A stretch of 5,939 bases of DNA, taken from an uncultured bacterium. GTDB taxonomy: Bacteria > Cyanobacteriota > Vampirovibrionia > Gastranaerophilales > Gastranaerophilaceae. The stretch covers positions 1-5,939 of the forward strand of contig USHE01000110.1 in the NCBI GenBank assembly GCA_900554385.1, read 5' to 3'. Below are positions 1 through 5,865 of the stretch, in pieces. The position numbers and the translations under genes are program-made. The notes below the pieces were generated by a model that saw only the letters and a list, made by a program, of their open reading frames with translations, made no database searches and was not told the DNA's origin. Numbering within the stretch: the stretch's first letter is position 1; the number at the start of each line of letters is the position of its first letter.

Positions 1-21
1 AAAAATGTGAAAAAATTAAAA

Positions 22-167
22 TAGGTAAGGTATAACAAGTTTACACAAGATGCAGTCAAAACTGTCATGCTGAACTCATTTCAGCATCTGTTATATTTGA
101 GAACCTAAAACAAGTTCAGAGTGACTATTTATACAATATTTAGTGCAAATATGTTATACCTTGCCTG
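22..167. repeat. Nested imperfect palindromic intergenic repeat (MITE/REP-like)
   Basis: The outer arms at 24-36 and 153-165 are inverted copies over 13 positions with a single T/G wobble, and the pairing can be extended to 22-37 and 152-167. Further inward, 39-46 and 143-150 pair imperfectly. A second, nested inverted pair lies at 64-76 and 113-125 (11 of 13 positions complementary), and it contains the short hairpin at 67-87. The whole unit is non-coding, about 146 bp, and ends about 60 bp upstream of the promoter proposed for the next gene. This geometry fits a small palindromic mobile repeat or a BIME/REP cluster. A structured RNA or the end of a gene outside the window is also possible. 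I see no clear target-site duplication. Confidence 0.5.
67..87. repeat. REP-like perfect hairpin inside the palindromic repeat
   Basis: ATGCTGAA (67-74) and TTCAGCAT (80-87) form a perfect 8-bp stem around a 5-nt loop. From general familiarity, the GCTGAA...TTCAGC core resembles short palindromes dispersed between genes in many gut bacterial genomes. A related fragment, CATGCTGAAA, recurs at 262-271. No T-tract follows the stem on the plus strand, so it is not a convincing terminator in that direction. Confidence 0.5.
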
Positions 168-204
168 GAAAAACTTATTCTTTCAAACACTTATCTTCAT
201 GAAT

Positions 205-232
205 TTGTTTCAAAATGTTTTATACCTATAAT
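205..232 (+). promoter_or_regulatory. Probable sigma-70-type promoter of the 682-residue protein gene
   Basis: A perfect -10 hexamer TATAAT lies at 227-232. A weak -35 (TTGTTT, 205-210) precedes it with a 16-nt spacer. Transcription would start near 239 and give a leader of about 93 nt before the gene at 332. The -35 matches the consensus at only its first three positions, so the call rests mainly on the -10 box. AT-rich DNA produces such boxes by chance. An alternative TATATA run near 294-300 has no good -35. Confidence 0.4.
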
Positions 233-257
233 AAAACCTTAAGTTTTGTAACAAAAC
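217..257. promoter_or_regulatory. Pair of related dyads over and after the -10 box, candidate operator
   Basis: GTTTTAT (217-223) is mirrored by ATAAAAC (231-237) across a 7-nt gap that includes part of the proposed -10 box. Just downstream, GTTTTGT (243-249) and ACAAAAC (251-257) form a perfect 15-bp palindrome with a 1-nt centre. The four half-sites share the form GTTTTRT and alternate in orientation. A dimeric regulator could bind here, or the second dyad could form a small hairpin at the 5' end of the transcript. The composition is simple and AT-rich, so chance is a real alternative. Confidence 0.3.
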
Positions 258-318
258 CCAAACATGCTGAAATCAAGGCTTTCTAAGAACCTTTATATAT
301 ATGAGAGAGTATAACTAC

Positions 319-324
319 GGAGAG
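319..324 (+). promoter_or_regulatory. Shine-Dalgarno favouring the TTG start at 332
   Basis: GGAGAG at 319-324 is followed by 7 nt and then TTG at 332, which is good spacing. The in-frame ATG at 338 would lie 13 nt away, longer than usual. The TTG start is therefore preferred. The two choices differ by only two residues. Confidence 0.6.
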
Positions 325-331
325 CTTTACA

Positions 332-2380
332 TTGAGCATGAATGTAAACAATATGAATAAAGCGGATCTCGTCAAGCTGGCACTTAAAAAGCAAGCCGGC
401 AAGACAACTTCTGCTAATCAACCGTCTTATATGACTAAGAACGGTTCAGTATTCAATGCTCCGAATGCAAAGCAAACCGCTCAGACAAAAGAGTCAAAAC
501 CTACTACTTTGTCTGAAGGTATTGAAAAATTAAACAATACAAAAAATTCACAGGAAGCTAAATCCTATGATAATATTGATAATATTAAAACAGCTGAGCA
601 AGGTAGAAAAGCCATTGCAGACCTAAAAGAAGACATGCAGGATATGAGTCCTCTTCAAAGAGCTCTTCAAAGAGTTCCGTTACAATTAAAGCTTAATAAA
701 CTTGAAGAAAAACAAAAAGGATTAGCAAATAAAGAATTTGAAGATTCTCAAAGAAATTTAAAAAGTATTGCTCAAGGTCATGGCGCAATTAAAAAAGATG
801 GAACAAGTGCTGCAGGTAATGAAAAACAAAACATTAACGGCAAAGATGTAAGTGCATCTGAAGGCAGAGCAATGGCTAAAGATGCAGAAAAAGAAAATGC
901 AAAACTTGAACATCAAACAGCTCAAACGAAAAAAGATGCAAGAACTGTTAGAAACTTTTCAAAATCTTCACAGAAAACAGGAAAAGATATCAAAAAAGAT
1001 GAAGCGAAGTTAAACAAAGAAATTGCATCTGAAAGTGCAAAAATCAAACAAAATCAAGCTGCCATTTCAAAAGAATCACAAACAATGGAACAAACAAGCA
1101 CTGAAATAGCTGCACTTCAATCTGAATTACAGAGCCTTACTGCAGATAGAACAGGTATTGGAGAAAAGAGTGCATTTTCTCTTAAGCTTGCAGGAGAACA
1201 AAACGACCAAAACGGTGGAAAAGTAAATGCTAACAGCGGTAACAGCGATAGAATTGCTGAACTTCAAAATCAAATCGGAGTAAAAGCCGACAGCATGTCT
1301 GCAAGCAGCCAAAAACTGACAAAACTTCAAACATCAACAAACAAATCAATCACAGTAATGCACAACAAAGTCACACTCAAGTCGCAATACTACTTAAAAA
1401 CTCAAAAAACTATCCAGGCTCAACAAAAAGAAGAAAGCGGCATAATGAAGGTTGCACAAAAGATTGATGATATAAGTCAGGCTGTTACAACAACAGGTTC
1501 TGTATTACAAAAAGTCGGAACAGGGATGATAGCAGCAGGTGCAGCGATGTCATGGCTTGGCGGTGCAGGTGCAGCTTTAATCAGTGCAGGTAAAGTTGTA
1601 AAACAAGTTGGTTCTGTAACTGAAATGGTTGGTCAATATGGTCAAACAGCAGCCAATATTACAAAAGCAGCTTGTAATATTGCAGAAGGCAACTTTGCAG
1701 CAGCATTACAATCTGTTGGTACAGCAATGCAAACAGGTGCAGCTGCAATAAAGAGTACAAACGGCTTAAAAGATAATATGAAGGCAATTTCTCAGGAAGC
1801 TGAAAACGCACAAACAAAACTTGCAGCTGGAGTAACTGCAAGAGAAACCGCAAAACAACTGAAAGAAAGCGGTGGTCTTGATTCTGTCGGTTTAACCCAA
1901 AAAGATGCAAGAAAACAAATTCAAGGACAATTACTGGAAAAAGCCCAAAACGGACAGGCTACTGTTATAAACGGACGTATGCAACTAACACAAGCAGCAC
2001 CAAAAATGGGAGCAGACGGCAAATTTATAATGGACAATAATTCGATACAATTAACCCCTGGAAACTTAAATGTTGCAGAACAAGGCGGCAAAACTTCTTT
2101 TGGTAAGAAAATCGGAAATACTTTCAAAAAAGGAGTTAAGAATACCGGTAACGCAATATCAAAAATGGCATCTGATCCGGATAAGTTAATGAAAGTTGGT
2201 AAAAACTTGACTGCAATGGGCGCAAAAATGGCAGGCGGAACTCAGCAGGCACAAGCCGGAAATGGCAAAGGTAAAGCAAACGCCAAAAATTATCAATATC
2301 CGCAATATGCGATTAATTATGACAGACTTGCCCGCGGTAATAAGATGCTTAACAAATACCAGGGTCGTTATGCAGCATAA
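332..2380 (+). CDS. Unrecognised 682-residue coiled-coil protein with a Gly/Ala-rich hydrophobic core
   Basis: I do not recognise a family. No N-terminal signal peptide is visible. The start is a short Asn/Met-rich segment (NVNNMNKADLVKLALKK, residues 4-20). Residues about 90-145, 175-275 and 305-375 are rich in Lys, Glu, Gln, Ser and Ala and look like long helices or coiled coil. Residues about 384-425 are Gly/Ala-rich and hydrophobic (VGTGMIAAGAAMSWLGGAGA, 395-414) and carry the only Trp (W408). A second Ala-rich amphipathic stretch follows at 435-475 with the only Cys (C447). The C-terminal part (about 585-682) is basic and Gly/Lys/Asn-rich, ending in a Tyr-containing tail (YQYPQY, 654-659). 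This order, with coiled coil before a membrane-seeking helical hairpin, resembles pore-forming translocators or tape-measure-like proteins in outline only. No secretion or phage gene is nearby to support either. The gene has its own Shine-Dalgarno and terminator and is convergent with the adhesin gene. It is a real gene by length and codon pattern; its function is unknown. Confidence 0.9.
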   Translation: MSMNVNNMNKADLVKLALKKQAGKTTSANQPSYMTKNGSVFNAPNAKQTAQTKESKPTTLSEGIEKLNNTKNSQEAKSYDNIDNIKTAEQGRKAIADLKEDMQDMSPLQRALQRVPLQLKLNKLEEKQKGLANKEFEDSQRNLKSIAQGHGAIKKDGTSAAGNEKQNINGKDVSASEGRAMAKDAEKENAKLEHQTAQTKKDARTVRNFSKSSQKTGKDIKKDEAKLNKEIASESAKIKQNQAAISKESQTMEQTSTEIAALQSELQSLTADRTGIGEKSAFSLKLAGEQNDQNGGKVNANSGNSDRIAELQNQIGVKADSMSASSQKLTKLQTSTNKSITVMHNKVTLKSQYYLKTQKTIQAQQKEESGIMKVAQKIDDISQAVTTTGSVLQKVGTGMIAAGAAMSWLGGAGAALISAGKVVKQVGSVTEMVGQYGQTAANITKAACNIAEGNFAAALQSVGTAMQTGAAAIKSTNGLKDNMKAISQEAENAQTKLAAGVTARETAKQLKESGGLDSVGLTQKDARKQIQGQLLEKAQNGQATVINGRMQLTQAAPKMGADGKFIMDNNSIQLTPGNLNVAEQGGKTSFGKKIGNTFKKGVKNTGNAISKMASDPDKLMKVGKNLTAMGAKMAGGTQQAQAGNGKGKANAKNYQYPQYAINYDRLARGNKMLNKYQGRYAA

Positions 2381-2383
2381 TTT

Positions 2384-2414
2384 AAAAGGCTAATCTATAA
2401 AGACTAGCCTTTTT
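2384..2414. terminator. Intrinsic terminator between convergent genes, probably bidirectional
   Basis: AAAAGGCTA (2384-2392) pairs with TAGCCTTTT (2405-2413), giving a 9-bp stem. After one mismatch come two more pairs and a 6-nt loop (2396-2401). On the plus strand the stem runs into TTTTT (2410-2414), 4 nt after the plus-strand stop codon. On the minus strand the stem ends in TTTT followed by AAATT, a weaker tract, so it may also serve the adhesin gene that stops at 2419. The two stop codons are only 38 bp apart and no other hairpin lies between them. Confidence 0.85.
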
Positions 2415-2418
2415 ATCG

Positions 2419-5223
2419 TTATTTACCTAATGACAACGCCTGACTTGACGCTTCCAAAAGCAAATTCATATACAGTATTTTGTTAGCCGAGGCTTCATCG
2501 AGATTTACAAACTCAGCTCCTGCACGCCTGTCTGTTGCTGTTACAACTTTGACATCTGTCTTAACATTCAAATCTCCGCAAGCAATTTCTACAGGAAGAA
2601 CGTCACCGACTTTTAGCGACTTGTTATGTTTCAATGCAATTCCGCCTCTTGAAATATCAAGTACAGATTCAACAGCTCCGTTACTTGCAGCTTTATCCAA
2701 TGCCACAGGCGTAACTGAGTTATTCGCATCAAATCTTATATACTGACGTTTATCAATCACAGGAACGCCGTCAGAAATATCTTTACGCTGAACCCAGGTT
2801 TTATAATCCGCATCATTTCTATCAAATGACGGACTTGTATTTTGGGTAGGCTCAGTGTCCTTTGTAGGCTCGGTGTCCTTTGTAGGTTCGGTATCCTTTG
2901 TAGGTTCGGTAGGAGCGGTAGGACCGGTCGGCTCTGTCGGAGATGTCGGAACTACAAGGTTATCATCGTCATCTTCTGTACCTTTTTGCTCATCAGGAAT
3001 TATGTTTCCATCCACATCATAGTTAGGATCATCCTGCTGAATGCTGCCTCCATAATAGTATTTTCGCCCAGAACTATCACGCCCGATTTCGGCTAAATCA
3101 TCAGGTCTTACAGCTTTACCTCGAATTGAAGTTTCATTGTTACAATTATTGGTAATAGGATTTGTTCTGTCATCAACAAAAACGTTAGAAACATTATATT
3201 TGTCAGAGCCTTCAATCTGTCCTCTGTGCTGACCGAGATTAAAATAGTAACCGCCGGCATAAGCATTATCAGCAATTAAAGTTAAAGGCTGTTGTTCAGG
3301 GCGGTCATGTTTTCCGCCGCGCACCTTTCCATTCTTAATAACAATCACAGAATCCGGATTGAGATTAGGATTTTCCTTTGTTCCCAAGTCCAGAGCTGAA
3401 ATTGTAGCCTTTTTAGGAGTCAATTGCTGTGTATAATTGCCGTAGTAATCGTTAATATTTTCATAAGACGGCATTTTCCCAAGATTTTCGATAAACATGT
3501 ATTTGCCGCGTCCAACGAGTTTTATGCCCTCTTTTGCTGTAATTTCATGGATATACGTATTACCCGAAAATTCTGCATTAATATTACCTTCACGAGCAAC
3601 AATAGCACCCACATTGTTATCATACTTATCATCAACAGCTTTAATGTTTATATCTCCACTCTTTGAGATAATATCAATTTTATAATTTGAATTTGGCTGA
3701 TATGTCAAATCATTCTTATTGAATCCGTCGTGATTAAAATCGCCTGCTGTTTGATTAAAAGTAATCGGACTTCCGCTTTTTCCGATATCACCGCTGGCAA
3801 TAAGAGAAATACCTTTAGCCTCAATATTAGGGACTTTTGAATTTTTAGAGGCATTTATAATTGAATAATTTTTCTCACCTTTTACTGAAGAATCTGCGAG
3901 AAGATAAACTTTGCCATCAGCATTAATTGAATTTAACTTCATATCAGAATCAATTGCTGCTAAATTGACAGACGCATCTCCTTTCATGGAATTTACTTTT
4001 GCAGAAGCGGTGTAAGTTCCGTCAATATTTGCATTAATTGATTTAGTCAAATCTCTTGCATCAGGTCCGATACCGTCATAGGCAGGCTTGCCGATGGTTC
4101 CGTCAGTAACATTAATATTCAAATTCCCGCCGTTTTTAGTTGCCAAAAGAGTTTTTGCAACACCGGCATTTAAAAGACTTCCTTTTTCAATATTAATATT
4201 TATATCGCCGTCAGATGTGAGGTAATTGTCATTGGAAGATAAATCTCCGATAACTACATTACCGTTTTTCTGAGTTACGTCAATCCCCTTTGCTTCAACG
4301 AGTCCTGAAACGCGGACATCACTTCCGCCTTTATTGTCAATAACTACCTTGCTATTCGGGTTTATAACTTTACCGCCGAGCGACATACCTTTTGCCCCTG
4401 CGTTTGCCAAAAGGGTTTCACCTTTGCCGAAATTAACAATAGAAGAATGCGCATCCGTATGAATTCCGCCATTTTGCCCGTAAGATGTTATTTTTATACT
4501 TCCATTTTCATTACTTAATGAACCTGCATTAGATGCACTTGTTTTAACAAGTTGATTAAATAAAGCATTTGCCTGAGCAGTTGAATTTAATACAGAAGAA
4601 TCATTTACCCCTGCTATAACATTTGCTCCAGGTCCAAAAGCTATATCAGAAGCTCTTAGATTAACAAGTTCTCTGGCTAGAATTTTACCGTTAATCTGGA
4701 CATTGCCATTTCCGTTACTATTCATCAAATCACTGTAAAGAGAAGCTTCTGTACCATTATGCGCAAACATATCGCCTTTTATTTTTGTATAATCCTGAGT
4801 TGATGGAGTGAGGACAGATAAGGAACCAACATTAAGCACACCGCTTGAACCGACAACCATACCGTTAGGAGATACAAAGATTGCATGCCCGTTAACGAAA
4901 TTACCATCTCGCATTGCATTAACAATACCATTAATATTAATTGTGTTGTCGACGAAATTCACAAACTTTGAAACATTTTCTGCACCATACTTAAAAATAA
5001 GGTTAGCGATATCACCTTCAGACAAGTTGAAATTCTCATAATGCCTAAAACCTGTACTGCCGAAAATATCTTCGGGTTTAATATTATATATACCATTGTT
5101 ACCGGTAACGCCTGTGATATCAGTAGGCAATCCTGCACCAAAAGCGGCAGTTGATACCAATGATACGGACAACAATGCAACGATAACACGTTTACTTTTT
5201 GCGGTTTGAGTAAGTCGCAACAT
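2419..5223 (-). CDS. Secreted filamentous-haemagglutinin-type adhesin with C-terminal PilZ domain
   Basis: The 934-residue protein starts at ATG 5223 with a Shine-Dalgarno 7 nt upstream. Residues 1-30 form a Sec signal peptide: basic KSKR (9-12), hydrophobic core 13-25, probable cleavage after G29 or A30. Residues about 31-215 look like a TPS (haemagglutination-activity) domain, with ININGIV (95-101) and SPNGM (118-122, the counterpart of the usual NPNGI) followed by VGSSGVLNVGSL. Residues about 230-690 carry repeated short beta-strand patterns (GNVVIG, GDININI, GNLNINV, GDINIK, GNINAEF) expected of a right-handed beta-helix. An acidic patch (TEDDDDN, 749-755) and a Pro/Thr linker with EPTKDT repeats (about 759-797) lead to a PilZ domain: RQYIR at 826-830, DISRGG at 856-861, and AGAEFVNL at 901-908. 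By family knowledge, TPS proteins mediate adhesion after export through a TpsB pore, while PilZ domains bind cyclic di-GMP in the cytosol; combining them is unusual. No TpsB gene, LPXTG-like signal or autotransporter barrel is visible. Family assignment is confident; ligand binding and final location are inference. Confidence 0.9.
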   Translation of the reverse strand: MLRLTQTAKSKRVIVALLSVSLVSTAAFGAGLPTDITGVTGNNGIYNIKPEDIFGSTGFRHYENFNLSEGDIANLIFKYGAENVSKFVNFVDNTININGIVNAMRDGNFVNGHAIFVSPNGMVVGSSGVLNVGSLSVLTPSTQDYTKIKGDMFAHNGTEASLYSDLMNSNGNGNVQINGKILARELVNLRASDIAFGPGANVIAGVNDSSVLNSTAQANALFNQLVKTSASNAGSLSNENGSIKITSYGQNGGIHTDAHSSIVNFGKGETLLANAGAKGMSLGGKVINPNSKVVIDNKGGSDVRVSGLVEAKGIDVTQKNGNVVIGDLSSNDNYLTSDGDININIEKGSLLNAGVAKTLLATKNGGNLNINVTDGTIGKPAYDGIGPDARDLTKSINANIDGTYTASAKVNSMKGDASVNLAAIDSDMKLNSINADGKVYLLADSSVKGEKNYSIINASKNSKVPNIEAKGISLIASGDIGKSGSPITFNQTAGDFNHDGFNKNDLTYQPNSNYKIDIISKSGDINIKAVDDKYDNNVGAIVAREGNINAEFSGNTYIHEITAKEGIKLVGRGKYMFIENLGKMPSYENINDYYGNYTQQLTPKKATISALDLGTKENPNLNPDSVIVIKNGKVRGGKHDRPEQQPLTLIADNAYAGGYYFNLGQHRGQIEGSDKYNVSNVFVDDRTNPITNNCNNETSIRGKAVRPDDLAEIGRDSSGRKYYYGGSIQQDDPNYDVDGNIIPDEQKGTEDDDDNLVVPTSPTEPTGPTAPTEPTKDTEPTKDTEPTKDTEPTQNTSPSFDRNDADYKTWVQRKDISDGVPVIDKRQYIRFDANNSVTPVALDKAASNGAVESVLDISRGGIALKHNKSLKVGDVLPVEIACGDLNVKTDVKVVTATDRRAGAEFVNLDEASANKILYMNLLLEASSQALSLGK
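2843..2914 (-). repeat. 18-bp tandem repeats encoding the EPTKDT linker
   Basis: Four consecutive 18-bp units (2843-2860, 2861-2878, 2879-2896, 2897-2914; the two outer ones degenerate) encode the hexapeptide EPTKDT and variants in the adhesin, directly before the conserved NDADYKTW segment and the PilZ domain. Nearly identical units at the DNA level suggest recent expansion, and copy number could vary between strains without a frameshift. Confidence 0.8.
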
Positions 5224-5230
5224 AGCAATA

Positions 5231-5239
5231 TCCCTTTCC
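5231..5239 (-). promoter_or_regulatory. Shine-Dalgarno of the adhesin gene
   Basis: Read on the minus strand, GGAAAGGGA lies 7 nt before the ATG at 5223. It supports this start, and the signal peptide that begins directly there agrees. Confidence 0.7.
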
Positions 5240-5248
5240 AGTTTCTCA

Positions 5249-5254
5249 ATTATA
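5249..5254 (-). promoter_or_regulatory. Candidate -10 box for the adhesin gene
   Basis: The minus strand reads TATAAT at 5254-5249. Transcription would begin near 5242, leaving a leader of about 19 nt that still contains the ribosome-binding site. No good -35 hexamer is found 16-18 nt upstream, so the assignment is weak. The rest of the 120-bp gap (5224-5343) is AT-rich and contains an 8-bp palindrome, AGCATGCT (5262-5269), but no convincing terminator for the upstream minus-strand gene, so read-through from it is possible. Confidence 0.35.
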
Positions 5255-5343
5255 TCCTTAGAGCATGCTTTATATTACTACAAACATATAACTGTATCAC
5301 TAAAGGAAAAGATATATTGCAAATTTATTACATTTACTTAACA

Positions 5344-5814
5344 TTAACGACTGCTTATGAGTTCTGCACGTTTCAATAACAAACTTAAGAACAATAATCT
5401 GTTAGCATTATATTCACTAAGATTTACAAACTGCGTACCTGCTCTATTATCAGTAGCTGTAACCACCTGAACGTTTGCATTAATTTTAAGTCTTGAATAT
5501 TGAAGTTTCACCGGGATAATTTCACCGACTTTCAGAGAATTGTGATGTGTAACAGCTATACCGCCTCTTGAAATGTCAATAATAGAATCTATTTTCCCGC
5601 CATTATTATCCAAAAGTTTAACAGCCTTATCAGTATTATTAACACTAAAACGTATGTACTGACGTTTATCAATTGATGGAATAGAATCGGAAACTTCCTT
5701 TTGTCTAATCCATGTTTTGTAATCTACGTCATTTCTCGTAATAGTAGGTTCTGTAGAACCTGTTGTCTGAGTAGGACTAGTCGAAGCTGTAGGCGTTGTA
5801 TCGCCCGTTGGCAT
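5344..5814 (-). CDS. Pro/Thr-linker plus PilZ module; probable tail of a second adhesin paralogue
   Basis: From the ATG at 5814 the frame gives 156 residues: Thr/Pro-rich repeats (1-25), the segment NDVDYKTW (28-35), then a PilZ domain with RQYIR (51-55), DISRGG (80-85) and AGTQFVNL (125-132), ending in a Leu-rich helix. About half of the aligned residues match the tail of the adhesin just downstream, from NDxDYKTW to the last helix, so the two are paralogues. The ATG is probably not a true start: it falls inside a tandem hexapeptide repeat that continues upstream to about 5865, and no Shine-Dalgarno precedes it. The frame is open without another start codon to 5925, where an in-frame TAA (5926-5928) ends it. 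The best reading is the 3' part of a longer adhesin gene extending past the window and either broken by this stop or mis-sequenced. A small cytosolic PilZ protein started at 5814 is the alternative. Confidence 0.6.
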   Translation of the reverse strand: MPTGDTTPTASTSPTQTTGSTEPTITRNDVDYKTWIRQKEVSDSIPSIDKRQYIRFSVNNTDKAVKLLDNNGGKIDSIIDISRGGIAVTHHNSLKVGEIIPVKLQYSRLKINANVQVVTATDNRAGTQFVNLSEYNANRLLFLSLLLKRAELISSR

Positions 5815-5865
5815 TGTATCACCAGTAGGCGTTGTATCGCCAGTTGGAGATGTAACACCAGTTAG
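5758..5865 (-). repeat. 18-bp tandem repeats encoding a PTGDTT-type linker
   Basis: Six 18-bp units run from 5865 to 5758 on the minus strand and encode LTGVTS, PTGDTT, PTGDTM, PTGDTT, PTASTS and PTQTTG. The middle three are nearly identical in DNA. The only Met comes from a Thr-to-Met change (ACG to ATG) in the third unit. The unit length equals that of the EPTKDT linker repeats in the neighbouring adhesin, although the sequence differs. Confidence 0.8.

Noticed and set aside
67..125. Rho-independent terminator or riboswitch upstream of the orphan gene
   Set aside because: No T-tract follows the hairpins on the plus strand, the region lies upstream of the likely promoter, and no known riboswitch core is recognisable.
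332..2380. Type III secretion translocator (IpaB/YopB-like) or phage tape measure
   Set aside because: The coiled coil plus hydrophobic segment fits in outline, but no sequence motif, chaperone gene, secretion apparatus or phage gene is visible, so no function was assigned.
2843..2914. CRISPR-like array of short repeats
   Set aside because: The units are contiguous with no unique spacers, are in frame, and encode a Pro/Thr linker.
2842..3096. Plus-strand open frame with repeated Arg/Leu/Cys (GRLSVLCRLGVLCRFG)
   Set aside because: The repeat is only the antisense of the 18-bp linker repeats of the adhesin; there is no ribosome-binding site and no recognisable product.
4959..5249. Minus-strand open frame of 96 residues overlapping the start of the adhesin gene
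   Set aside because: It is out of phase with the adhesin, covers its signal peptide and TPS coding sequence, and its product is a Cys/Leu-rich string with no motif. It is a shadow frame.
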